44,746 bases of DNA from JANMEX01 sp031423755 (GTDB taxonomy: Bacteria > Pseudomonadota > Alphaproteobacteria > Rhizobiales > Rhizobiaceae). The position numbers and the translations under genes were made by a program. Within the stretch, counting starts at the first letter, position 1. Every line of letters begins with the position of its first letter. A model generated the notes under the pieces. That model had not been told where the DNA came from, did not search any database, and saw only the letters and a program-made list of their open reading frames with translations. Location: positions 1 to 44,746 of the forward strand of contig JANPGC010000009.1 in assembly GCA_031423755.1 (NCBI GenBank). Direction: 5' to 3'. Shown in pieces: positions 7,902 through 17,000 of this stretch.

Positions 7902-8432
7902 ATGCCGGAAATTGGCGCCATGATATTGCGTAGGGCGAATGACGCGGACGCCGGGGCGCTCGCCAGATTTGCCGCCCGAGTGTTTGATGAGACTTTCGGG
8001 CCAGATAATTCACCGCAGGACATGGCTGACTATCTGGCCGAGGCGTTTGGGCGGGACAAACAGGCGGCAGAAATTGCCGACACGTCGGCACGCGTCGTTC
8101 TTGCCATGCAGAACGGGTCCACCGGCGAAGAGATTGCAGGCTATGCGCACTTCCTGTTTGACGAAGAGAGCAAATCAATGATGCTCAAGCGCCTTTATGT
8201 CGACGCCACGCTGCATGGCGGCGGACTAGCGCGGCGCTTGATAGATGATGTCATCGGCCAAAGCAGGCAGGAAGGCGCAACGCGCCTTTGGCTGACTGTC
8301 TGGGAACGCAACGCGCGTGCCATCGCCTTTTACAAGAAATCGGGGTTTGTCGTTTCTGGCGAGACGACTTTTGATCTGGGTGGCGATGTCCAGACTGATC
8401 TGGTGATGGAACTTGATCTGGCGAAGGCGTGA
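7902..8432 (+). CDS. GNAT-family N-acetyltransferase
   Basis: This 176-residue cytoplasmic protein has the GNAT fold. It opens with ILRRANDADAGALARFAARVF, has the acetyl-CoA binding motif A in LKRLYVDATLHGGGLARRLIDDVI (the Q/R-x-x-G-x-G/A loop as LHGGGLARRL), and closes with the motif B segment LWLTVWERNARAIAFYKKSGF. Such enzymes move an acetyl group from acetyl-CoA to an amine; the substrate is unknown. The start at 7902 has GGAGGGG upstream. It is the only plus-strand gene between pgk and tkt and its 3' end faces gap, with a hairpin at 8450-8474 between them. Confidence 0.88.
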   Translation: MPEIGAMILRRANDADAGALARFAARVFDETFGPDNSPQDMADYLAEAFGRDKQAAEIADTSARVVLAMQNGSTGEEIAGYAHFLFDEESKSMMLKRLYVDATLHGGGLARRLIDDVIGQSRQEGATRLWLTVWERNARAIAFYKKSGFVVSGETTFDLGGDVQTDLVMELDLAKA

Positions 8433-8449
8433 AATGAACTTCAGATGCA

Positions 8450-8474
8450 AACGCCCGTCACGAGGCCGGGCGTT
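8450..8474. terminator. Hairpin between convergent GNAT and gap genes
   Basis: AACGCCCG (8450-8457) pairs with CGGGCGTT (8467-8474) across a 9-nt loop. It lies in the 65-bp gap between two convergent genes, where a bidirectional terminator is expected. The flanking T/A runs are short. Confidence 0.45.
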
Positions 8475-8497
8475 CGCTATTTCAAAACGGGCAATCG

Positions 8498-9514
8498 TCA
8501 CCCAATCACCTTGCCAAACGCCACGGCCGTGTCGCCCATGCGGTTCGAGAAGCCCCATTCATTGTCGTACCAGGCAAGGATGCGCACAAACGTGCCATCC
8601 AGAACCTTGGTCTGGTCCATGTGGAATGTGGATGAATGCGGGTCGTGGTTGAAGTCGATGGAGACGTTCGGGTCGAGTGTGTAGCCGAGGATGCCCTTGA
8701 GCGGGCCGGACTCTGCCGCAGCCTTGATGGCGTTGTTGACTTCTTCGACCGTGGTCGAACGCTTGGCGACGAATTTGAAATCCACCACTGAGACATTGGG
8801 CGTCGGCACGCGGATAGACGAGCCGTCGAGCTTGCCTTTCAGTTCCGGAATGACAAGGCCGATGGCCTTGGCGGCACCGGTCGAGGTAGGGATCATCGAC
8901 ATGGCAGCGGCGCGGGCGCGGTAGAGATCCTTGTGCATCGTGTCGAGCGTCGGCTGGTCGCCGGTATAGGAATGGATGGTGGTCATGAAGCCGGTGTCGA
9001 TGCCGATGGCGTCATGCAGAACCTTGGCGACGGGCGCGAGGCAATTGGTCGTGCAGGAGGCGTTGGAGATGACCATGTGGTCTTTGGTCAAAAGATGATG
9101 GTTGACGCCATATACGACCGTCAGGTCCGCGCCGTCGGACGGAGCCGAGACGATGACGCGCTTGGCACCAGCGGTCAAATGCGCGGAGGCCTTGTCCTTG
9201 GCGGTGAAAATACCGGTGCATTCGAGCGCGATATCGACGCCGAGGTCTTTCCACGGCAGTTGCGACGGGTCCTTGATGGCGGTGACTTTGAACGTCTCCT
9301 TGCCGATCTTGATCGAGTCGCCGTTGACCGTGACTTCGTGCGGGAAGCGGCCATGCACTGAATCATAGCGCAAGAGATGCGCGTTGGTCTCGACCGGGCC
9401 GAGATCATTGACCGCCACAACGTCGATGTCGGTGCGACCGGACTCGTGGATGGCGCGCACGACATTGCGGCCGATGCGGCCGAAACCATTGATTGCTACG
9501 CGGATTTTAGCCAT
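8498..9514 (-). CDS. gap: Glyceraldehyde-3-phosphate dehydrogenase, type I
   Basis: This 338-residue cytoplasmic homotetrameric enzyme oxidises and phosphorylates glyceraldehyde-3-phosphate using NAD(P)+. The N-terminal Rossmann motif is IAVINGFGRIGR-like (KIRVAINGFGRIGRNVV). The catalytic cysteine lies in SNASCTTNCLAP, and the C-terminus carries the WYDNEWGFSNRM signature. The residue after the second Rossmann strand region (VNDLG) is compatible with NAD use. The start ATG at 9512-9514 gives the canonical MAKIRVAINGFG N-terminus and has a GGAGA upstream; the longer reading to 9544 adds ten unsupported residues. It lies 117 bp downstream of tkt on the same strand, probably in one transcription unit or with its own promoter. 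Confidence 0.97.
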   Translation of the reverse strand: MAKIRVAINGFGRIGRNVVRAIHESGRTDIDVVAVNDLGPVETNAHLLRYDSVHGRFPHEVTVNGDSIKIGKETFKVTAIKDPSQLPWKDLGVDIALECTGIFTAKDKASAHLTAGAKRVIVSAPSDGADLTVVYGVNHHLLTKDHMVISNASCTTNCLAPVAKVLHDAIGIDTGFMTTIHSYTGDQPTLDTMHKDLYRARAAAMSMIPTSTGAAKAIGLVIPELKGKLDGSSIRVPTPNVSVVDFKFVAKRSTTVEEVNNAIKAAAESGPLKGILGYTLDPNVSIDFNHDPHSSTFHMDQTKVLDGTFVRILAWYDNEWGFSNRMGDTAVAFGKVIG

Positions 9515-9631
9515 GTCATCTCTCCTGTGAGCGCCGGCGTTCAAGAATGCGCCGGGCGGAAACTGGTGTCAAAAGTCTCTTAGCGGGGCTTTCAGCGGGA
9601 ATCCAGTCAGGACTCCCGCCGATGCACTCTG

Positions 9632-11626
9632 TTAATGATTGTGGCGGGACATGACCTTTTCGGTAACAGCCTCTGCCGTGATGCCAAAGTGCTTGTAAAG
9701 CTCCTTCGCCGGAGCCGATGCGCCGAAACCGGTCATGCCGACAAACAGCCCGTGCTCTCCGATGATCGCATCCCAGCCGAAGCGCAGCGCGGCTTCCACC
9801 GCAATGCGCACCGGCGCTGTGCCGATGACGGATTTGCGGTAGTCCTCGTCCTGGCTCAGGAACAGCTCCATCGACGGGACAGAAACGACGCGTGCGTGAA
9901 CGCCTTTTTCCATCAGTTGCTTGCGGGCGTTGACGGCGATTTCCACTTCCGAACCGGAGGCGAAGATCGTCACCTGAGCCTTGCCGCCTTCAGCCGGTAG
10001 CAGTTCGTAAGCGCCCTGCGCGCACGGATTGTCATTGGCCTTGGTCCGCAGTTGCGGCAGGTTCTGGCGGGTGAGGCAGAGAACGGTCGGGCCGTCGGTG
10101 CGCTCCAGCGCAAGCTGCCAGCATTCGGCGGTCTCGATCGTGTCGCACGGGCGGAAGGTGCGCAGGTTCGGAATGCAGCGCAGCGCCGCCAGATGCTCGA
10201 CCGGCTGGTGCGTCGGACCGTCTTCGCCAAGGCCGATGGAATCATGCGTCATCACATAGGTGACGCCGATTCCCATAAGGGACGCGAGGCGGATGGCCGG
10301 GCGGGCGTAATCGGTGAACACCATGAAGGTGCCGCCGACCGGTACCAGCCCGCCATGCAGCGCAATGCCGCTCATCGCCGAGCACATGCCATGCTCGCGG
10401 ATGCCCCAGCGGATGTATCGGCCCTTGAAGTTCTTCGGCGTCACGTCGGTTTCAAAGCCCTTGGCCTTGGTGTTGTTGGAAGGCGTCAGATCCGCCGAGC
10501 CGGAGACGAGTTCCGGCATGACCGCCTTGATCGCATCCAGCGCCAGTTCGGAAGCCTTGCGGGTGGCGACGTTCTGCGGCGCGGCGAGAAGCGCCTTCTT
10601 GTGCGCGGCGACGGCCTTGCCGATTTTGGGTGATCGAATACCGCTCATGCGGCGCTCGAATTCCGCGCGCTTTCCGTCTGAAAGCGTGGCGAGCCGCGCT
10701 TCCCACTCTTTGCGGGCATCCGCGCCGCGGACACCTGCGGCGCGCCAGGCCTTGAGGGCCTTCGGGTCAATCGCAAACGCTTCGCCTGGCGTCAGGCCAA
10801 GCTTGGCCTTGGTCGCGGCGGCCTCTTCGGTGCCGAGCGGTTCGCCATGCGCCTTGGAGGTACCGGCGCGCTTGGGAGAGCCGAAGCCGATGATGGTCTT
10901 GCAGGCGATCAGTGTCGGCTTGGACGATTTCTGCGCCCGCTCGATGGCAGCGGAGATGGCTTCCGGATCATGGCCGTCAATCCGCTCGGCGCGCCAGCCC
11001 GCGGACTGGAAGCGCTTGACCTGATCGACCGAGTCCGAGATCGACAGCGGGCCGTCGATGGAGATGCCATTGTCATCCCACATGACAATCATGCGTGACA
11101 GCTTGAGATGACCGGCGATGGCGATGGCTTCCTGAGACACACCTTCCATCAGATCGCCGTCAGATGCGAGCACGTAGGTGTAGTGATCGACCAGCTTCTT
11201 GCCATATTCGGCATTGAGCATCCGCTCTGCAAGCGCCATGCCGACGGCAGTTGCAATGCCCTGCCCCAATGGACCGGTGGTGGTTTCAACGCCCGGCGTG
11301 TGGCCCCATTCCGGATGTCCGGCGGTGATCGAGCCAAGCTGGCGGAAGCGCTTCAGCTGGTCGAGCGTGACGCCTTCAAAGCCGTTGAGATGCAAAAGCG
11401 AGTAAATCAGCATCGAGCCATGACCGGCGGAAAGCACGAAGCGGTCGCGGTCCGGCCATTTCGGATTGGCGGCGTCAAATTTCAGATATTTGGACCACAG
11501 GACCGTCGCAACATCGGCCGCACCCAAGGGCAGGCCCGGGTGGCCGGACTTGGCAGCCTCAACGCCATCAATGGCAAGCGAACGAATGGCGTTGGCCATC
11601 AAGTCATGGGTGTCGCGAGTGGTCAT
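9632..11626 (-). CDS. tkt: Transketolase
   Basis: This 664-residue thiamine-diphosphate enzyme moves two-carbon units between sugar phosphates in the pentose phosphate pathway. The N-terminal half shows KSGHPGLPLGAADV and LSAGHGSMLIYSLLHL. The ThDP-binding motif starts at GDLMEGVSQEA and ends near DDNGISIDG. The pyrimidine domain contains RYIRWGIREHGMCSAMSGI with the catalytic glutamate, and HDSIGLGEDGPTHQPVEHL. Length is as expected (about 660). The thiamine uptake genes elsewhere in the window supply the precursor of its cofactor, though the genes are not linked transcriptionally. A weak hairpin (GCGGGA/TCCCGC, 9595-9619) lies after the stop, before gap. Confidence 0.97.
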   Translation of the reverse strand: MTTRDTHDLMANAIRSLAIDGVEAAKSGHPGLPLGAADVATVLWSKYLKFDAANPKWPDRDRFVLSAGHGSMLIYSLLHLNGFEGVTLDQLKRFRQLGSITAGHPEWGHTPGVETTTGPLGQGIATAVGMALAERMLNAEYGKKLVDHYTYVLASDGDLMEGVSQEAIAIAGHLKLSRMIVMWDDNGISIDGPLSISDSVDQVKRFQSAGWRAERIDGHDPEAISAAIERAQKSSKPTLIACKTIIGFGSPKRAGTSKAHGEPLGTEEAAATKAKLGLTPGEAFAIDPKALKAWRAAGVRGADARKEWEARLATLSDGKRAEFERRMSGIRSPKIGKAVAAHKKALLAAPQNVATRKASELALDAIKAVMPELVSGSADLTPSNNTKAKGFETDVTPKNFKGRYIRWGIREHGMCSAMSGIALHGGLVPVGGTFMVFTDYARPAIRLASLMGIGVTYVMTHDSIGLGEDGPTHQPVEHLAALRCIPNLRTFRPCDTIETAECWQLALERTDGPTVLCLTRQNLPQLRTKANDNPCAQGAYELLPAEGGKAQVTIFASGSEVEIAVNARKQLMEKGVHARVVSVPSMELFLSQDEDYRKSVIGTAPVRIAVEAALRFGWDAIIGEHGLFVGMTGFGASAPAKELYKHFGITAEAVTEKVMSRHNH

Positions 11627-11666
11627 GGGATGTCCATTTCAGGATAAATCAACAAAAGAAACCAGC

Positions 11667-11682
11667 GACCGGATATCCGGTC
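11667..11682. promoter_or_regulatory. 16-bp perfect palindrome upstream of tkt
   Basis: GACCGGATATCCGGTC is a perfect palindrome 40 bp before the tkt start codon, with a further CCGG-containing half-site shortly after. It is a candidate operator for a regulator of the tkt unit (inference). The rest of the gap 11627-11911 holds the divergent promoters of tkt and of the DUF4164-zapA pair, and I see no gene in it. Confidence 0.35.
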
Positions 11683-11817
11683 TGAAGGTCCGGTTAAACG
11701 CCGTTTGCGGCAGCGCTCCGGACACATATCAGGAGTGAGACCGCAATCAACAAAAAACCGGCGCATTTGCAGCATTTGGCTTACGGAAGGTCAGAATTTC
11801 TGCTCATTTCAGTTTTG

Positions 11818-11845
11818 TTGACGGCTGTGAACCGGTGATTGTAAG
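11818..11845 (+). promoter_or_regulatory. Candidate sigma-70 promoter for DUF4164-zapA
   Basis: A -35 element TTGACG (11818-11823) is followed 16 bp later by TGTAAG (11840-11845). It lies about 70 bp upstream of the DUF4164 start. It was found by eye only. Confidence 0.35.
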
Positions 11846-11911
11846 GTTTGCACACCAAAGGCGTCTGGCGCTCACGATTCGGGTGACCGCCGAGAGGAGA
11901 AGGCCAAGGCA

Positions 11912-12184
11912 ATGACGGGACAGCCCACACTCAAACAGGTTCTTGACCGGATGAACCGCGCAATCGTGGTGATGGAAGAGGCGGTTGCCTCGCGCGCCGA
12001 GCAAGATGTGAATTACGCCGAAGCCGAGGAAGAGGTGCAGCGCCTCAACTCCGACCGCTCGCGCCTCGCCAATGAGCTCGACAATTCCGAAGCGCGCGGC
12101 GAGCGGCTGACGGCGGCCAACAAGGAAGTCTCGCGACGCCTTGTGACCGCCATGGAAACCATCCGCGCCGTGCTCGACAGATAG
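11912..12184 (+). CDS. DUF4164 coiled-coil protein, partner of ZapA locus
   Basis: This 90-residue protein is almost entirely predicted coiled coil, rich in Glu, Arg and Leu with heptad spacing (for example AEAEEEVQRLNSDRSRLANE). It matches the DUF4164 family, found in Hyphomicrobiales directly upstream of zapA. A ZapB-like role in organising the FtsZ ring together with ZapA is plausible from size, coiled coil and context but is inference. The start has GAGGAGAAGG a short distance upstream. It is separated from zapA by 10 bp, so the two are co-translated from one message. Confidence 0.85.
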   Translation: MTGQPTLKQVLDRMNRAIVVMEEAVASRAEQDVNYAEAEEEVQRLNSDRSRLANELDNSEARGERLTAANKEVSRRLVTAMETIRAVLDR

Positions 12185-12194
12185 GAGAAACAAA

Positions 12195-12566
12195 ATGGCC
12201 CAGGTCAACGTCACCATCGATGGCAAATCCTACCGCATGGCTTGTGACGAAGGGCAGGAAGCGCATCTGGAAAATCTAGCCATGCGCTTTGAAAAATACG
12301 TCAGCCACCTCAAAGAAGGTTTCGGTGAAATCGGTGACCAGCGCCTGACCGTCATGGCCGCCATCATGGTGATGGACGAACTGGTCGAACTGCAAAAACG
12401 CGTCAAGGGCATCGAAAGTGAACTCGAAACCCTGCGCAAGACCCGCGACGAGGCGCTCGCCAAAGCAGACAAGAACGACGCCGCCCTGACCGGCGCGCTG
12501 TCGGAGATGGCGGCAAGGCTTGAGGGGATTGGCGCGAAGATGGCGGCCAAGCCGACTATCAATTAG
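12195..12566 (+). CDS. zapA: Cell division protein ZapA
   Basis: This 123-residue cytoplasmic protein binds FtsZ and promotes bundling of Z-ring filaments. It has the ZapA globular head (QVNVTIDGKSYRMACDEGQE then HLENLAMRFEKYVSHLKEGFGEIGDQRLTVMAAIMVMDEL) and a C-terminal coiled-coil stalk (about residues 65-115) used for tetramerisation. The start ATG follows AGGAGA at 7-nt spacing. In many relatives a 5-formyltetrahydrofolate cyclo-ligase gene follows zapA. Here an orphan TadG-like gene follows after 99 bp, and there is no room for a 6S RNA gene between them. Confidence 0.93.
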   Translation: MAQVNVTIDGKSYRMACDEGQEAHLENLAMRFEKYVSHLKEGFGEIGDQRLTVMAAIMVMDELVELQKRVKGIESELETLRKTRDEALAKADKNDAALTGALSEMAARLEGIGAKMAAKPTIN

Positions 12567-12665
12567 CTCGCCAACAGCCAATAATGCGCGAAATGGATGG
12601 AATGCACATTTTAGGGTTTGCTTTCAGATTGGCTTAATAACCTGCCTGTATTGTTTCAGGACACA

Positions 12666-13937
12666 ATGGCAGGACCGGCGATTATGTCGTTCATGAAATT
12701 CATTGCCTGCCGCAGCGGTAATTTTGCTGTTGGCACCGCGTTGGTGGCAGTTCCGCTGCTTGGCGCCGCAGGCATTGCGATCACATTTTCGCAGCGCTTC
12801 TTGCAGGAAAGCGAGATGCAGCAGGAGCTCGATGCTGCCGTGCTGGCAGGCATGACGCCAGGCTACGAGACAGAGGACAAAAAGCGGCTGCAAATCGCCT
12901 ACTCGATGGTTGGCTACAATCCGGCGACCTTTCTGCCAGCTTCAAGAACAGATGTCAGCGTCGGCATGACCAAAACGTTCAAGGTAGACGGAACCAGCGT
13001 CACCGGCACCACAGATGCGCAGATGCCGAACCTGTTCTCAGGTATTCTGAGCGCCGATTTCTTGAAGATCAAAGTCTCCGCAAAGGCGGAGAAACGCGAG
13101 TCGAACCCGATTTGCCTGCTTGCCCTCAACCCGTCGCAGCCCCGATCGCTTGAAGTCTATGGCAATGCGTCAGTTGAAGCCGATAACTGCGCGATCATGG
13201 CCAATTCCAAGGACGGTGAAGGGATCAAGCAATATGGACGGAATTCTTACGTCCACGCTGCAAACATCGGCGTTTCCGGCTCGTTCGACGGCGAAAATTA
13301 CAAGCCCACACCTCAAACAGATGTGGAGCCGATCGGCGACCCGTTCGCCAGTCTCCCGGTTCCGAGCCCCGGACCGTGCATGAATATGGGCGCGAAGCTG
13401 GACAGGCTGGTGGCAACGCTTCAGCCGGGCACATACTGCGGTGGTCTGACCATCACCCCGCACAGCACGATTACGCTCTCTCCCGGCATTTATATCATGA
13501 AGGACGGCCCTCTGAAACTGGGCGCTGGTTCGGTGCTCCAGGGTACCGAAGTCATGATTGCACTCATAGGCGAAGGCAGCGTTCTTGATGTCTCGGCAAA
13601 CTCGGTGGTGAAGCTGACGTCGCCGAAGGACGGGACATATGCAAACATGCAATTCATGTCTGACCGGGGACTTGCGGGAAAATCCAAGAGTGAGGAATGG
13701 ACCACGATTTCAAGCTCGCAATTTGAGTTTGACGGCGTGATGTACCTTCCCGAGCAGGATATCTGGTTCAAGGGAGGCTCGCAGATCAAGGCAAACTCGC
13801 CCACCTATTCGCTGATCGGCGACCAATTTTGGGTGCAGGACACGAGTGATGTCAGGATCACGAACACCAATCCGCGCGATGTTACACTGGCAGGTGGGCC
13901 GTCAGGTTTCAAATACGGCGCGCGGCTTGTGGAGTAG
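12666..13937 (+). CDS. TadG-like pilus/surface protein with beta-solenoid-like body
   Basis: This protein of about 423 residues has a TadE/TadG-type N-terminus: a short basic region, then RSGNFAVGTALVAVPLLGAAGIAI, a class III prepilin-like or single membrane helix, and a Gln/Glu-rich amphipathic helix (LQESEMQQELDAAVLAGM). The rest is exported, with repeating short beta segments rich in Ser, Gly, Val and Asn from about residue 160 on (LEVYGNASVEADNCAIM; YCGGLTITPHSTITLSPGIYIM; VLDVSANSVVKLTS). This looks like a right-handed beta-helix or polymer-forming fold. The von Willebrand A domain of full TadG is absent. The start at 12666 has AGGA 4 nt upstream; 12618 and 12684 are alternatives. No tad secretion genes are nearby. 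A second, shorter relative lies at 30202-31065. Confidence 0.75.
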   Translation: MAGPAIMSFMKFIACRSGNFAVGTALVAVPLLGAAGIAITFSQRFLQESEMQQELDAAVLAGMTPGYETEDKKRLQIAYSMVGYNPATFLPASRTDVSVGMTKTFKVDGTSVTGTTDAQMPNLFSGILSADFLKIKVSAKAEKRESNPICLLALNPSQPRSLEVYGNASVEADNCAIMANSKDGEGIKQYGRNSYVHAANIGVSGSFDGENYKPTPQTDVEPIGDPFASLPVPSPGPCMNMGAKLDRLVATLQPGTYCGGLTITPHSTITLSPGIYIMKDGPLKLGAGSVLQGTEVMIALIGEGSVLDVSANSVVKLTSPKDGTYANMQFMSDRGLAGKSKSEEWTTISSSQFEFDGVMYLPEQDIWFKGGSQIKANSPTYSLIGDQFWVQDTSDVRITNTNPRDVTLAGGPSGFKYGARLVE

Positions 13938-14080
13938 GCTGGGGTTTTAGTTGCAATTTGACTTCAATGCGTGACATTGGATCAGCACACGCCCAGCACC
14001 CGATGCTACCCAAGCCACAATCATCCCTTATTTAACGCCATAAGCACAAAAGCCATTTCAGCCGAGCGCCCTGCCCGACC

Positions 14081-17000
14081 ATGACCATGATCCGTCCCAT
14101 CCAAGATCCATTGAACCTGTCCGGGCGCGGGGTGACGGCTGTTTTGGGGCCGACCAATACGGGCAAGACTTACTATGCCATCGAGCGGATGATCGCCCAT
14201 CCGACTGGCGTCATCGGCCTGCCGCTGCGGCTTTTGGCGCGGGAAGTCTACACGCGGGTTTGCGAGAAGGTCGGCGAGGAGAATGTCGCGCTGATTACCG
14301 GCGAGGAGAAGATCGTGCCGCCGCGCGCGCGCTTTTCCGTTTGCACGGTGGAAGCCATGCCGCGCGAGACCAAGGCGGCGTTTGTTGCCATTGATGAGGT
14401 TCAGCTGGCGGGTGATCTGGAGCGCGGGCATATTTTCACCGACCGCATCCTGCACCTGCGCGGCTACGAGGAAACACTGCTGCTTGGCGCCGAGACGATG
14501 GCGGGCATTCTCCAGCATCTGCTGCGCGGCATCACCATCATCACCCGGCCACGGCTTTCGCAAATCGTCCATGCCGGGCAAAAGAAGCTCACCCGCCTGC
14601 CGCCGCGCTCGGCCGTTGTCGCCTTCTCGACAGAGGAGGTTTACGCGATTGCCGAGCTCATCCGCCGCCAGCGTGGCGGGGCGGCGGTGGTAACCGGCGC
14701 GCTCTCGCCCCGCACCCGCAATGCGCAGGTGGAACTTTACCAATCGGGCGATGTCGATTTTCTGGTGGCTACCGATGCCATCGGCATGGGGCTCAACCTT
14801 GATCTTGACCATGTCGCGTTCGCCCAGACGCGCAAATATGACGGGTTCCAGTTCCGCAACCTGAATGCGGGCGAGCTTGGCCAGATTGCCGGTCGCGCCG
14901 GGCGGCATGTGCGCGACGGGACGTTCGGCACGACGGGCCGCGCCGAGCCATTCAGCGAAGAACAGGTGGCGCGCATTGAAAGCCATGAGTTTGACCCGGT
15001 GCGGGTGCTGCAATGGCGCACGGCGCAGTTCGATTTCTCGTCAGTCGAGGCCCTCGTGCGCTCACTGGACACATATGCACCTGTCGATGGGCTGACGCGC
15101 GCACTGCCGTCAGTCGATGCGGAAGCGCTGCATTTCCTCATCAAGGATGAAGGCATCCTGCGCATCGCCGACAAGTCGCACCGGGTGGAAACGCTGTGGG
15201 ACGCCTGCGCCTTGCCAGACTACCGCAAGATCGCACCGGCGCAACACGCGGAAATTGTCGGCCAGATATTTCTCGACCTTGCCAAGCGCGGCCATGTCGA
15301 CGAGACCTATATGGCCGAACAGGTGCGCCGGGCCGACAATCCGGAGGGCGATATTGATGCTCTTTCGCAACGCATCGCCCAGATTCGCACATGGACCTAT
15401 GTGTCACACCGGCCCGGATGGCTTGCCAAGCCGCTCTCTTGGCAGGAAAAGACCCGTGAGATAGAAGACCGCCTCTCCGATGCGTTGCACGAGAGGTTGA
15501 CGAAACGCTTTGTAGACCGCAGGACAAGCGTGCTGATGAAGCGGTTAAGAGAGAAAGCGATGCTTGAGGCAGAAATAACAGTCAACGGCGACGTGCTGGT
15601 TGAAGGCCATATCGTTGGCCAGTTGCAGGGATTCCGGTTTGCAGCCGACGGTCCGTCCGATGGCGAAGACGCCAAGGCGATTCGTGCAGCAGCGATGAAA
15701 TCGCTTGCCGTCGAGTATGACGCCCGCGCCTACCGTTTTGCGGCATCCGCCAATGGTGACATTTCGCTGGGATCGGACGGCTTTGTCCGCTGGCTTGGCG
15801 CGCCGGTGGCCACACTTGCCGCATCCGAGGATTTCCTGAAGCCGCGGGTGATCCTGCTTGCCGACGAACAGCTTGCCGGTTCATCGCGCGAGATGGTGGA
15901 GCATCGGGCGGCTCGTTTTGTGCAGTTCCAGATTGACCAGCACCTGAAGCCATTGGCAGACCTTGCCATTGGCGAGGGGCTTGAAGGCGTCGCCAAGGGC
16001 CTGGCGTTCCGGCTCTATGAGGCACAAGGCGTCCTGAAGCGGCGCGATGTGGCTGATGACGCCAAATCGCTCGATCAGGAAGCGCGCTCGACGATGCGCA
16101 AATTGGGCATCCGCTTTGGCGCCTATCATATTTTCCTGCCTGCACTGTTGAAGCCGGCTCCGGCGCAGCTGGTTACACTTCTCTGGGCGCTGAAGAACGA
16201 TGCGCGAGACAAGCCCGGCTACGGCGATGTGGTGGCGGCGCTTTCTGCCGGACGAACGTCGATTGTCGCCGATCCGGCGTTTGACCGCGAGTTCTACCGT
16301 ATTGGCGGTTTCCGCTATCTCGGCAAGCGCGCTGTGCGCATCGACATTCTTGAACGCCTTGCTGATTTCATCCGTCCGACGCTGGCCTGGAAACAGGGTC
16401 AGGGCGCACGCCCGGCTGGTGCCTATGACGGCGAGCGTTTCATGGTGACGCCTGCGATGATGTCGATCCTCGGCGCAACTGCGGGAGACATGGAAGAAAT
16501 TCTGAAGGGCCTTGGCTACCGCTCCGAAACCACGCCGGCTGAGGAGGTTGAGAAGAAAACAAGTGAGATCGACGCCGCCGTGGCAGCAGCCGCGCCTGCG
16601 CCCGCAGTGCCGGAAGTCATCGTCGAGCGCATTTCGCGCGCCGAGCCTGCCGAGAAGGCTGAGGCCGAAGCGGCAACTGACAACACATCCGCGCCCGCCG
16701 CTGATGGCGAGGCAGCACCCGCTGCCGAGGAAGCGCCGAAAGTGGTGCTGTTGTGGAAGCAGGGCAAGTTCGAGCCACGCCAGCAAGGCGAGCGCAATGC
16801 CGGCAACCGCCGTCCGGGTGGCCAGCGCCAAGGCCAGCATCACGGCGCTCCGCGCGCCGATGGAGTTGCACGTCCCGAAGGTGAAGCAAAGCCCGCCAAC
16901 CGCAACGAGCGCGGCCCCCGCCGCGGTCGTCCTGCAGGTGACGGGCCCGCTGGTGAGCGTCCTGCAAATGCTGATGGCGAGAACCGCCCGCGCCATCAGG

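Noticed and set aside
12567..12665. 6S RNA gene next to zapA
   Set aside because: In enterobacteria ssrS follows zapA, but here the gap is only 99 bp and shows no 6S-like long hairpin.
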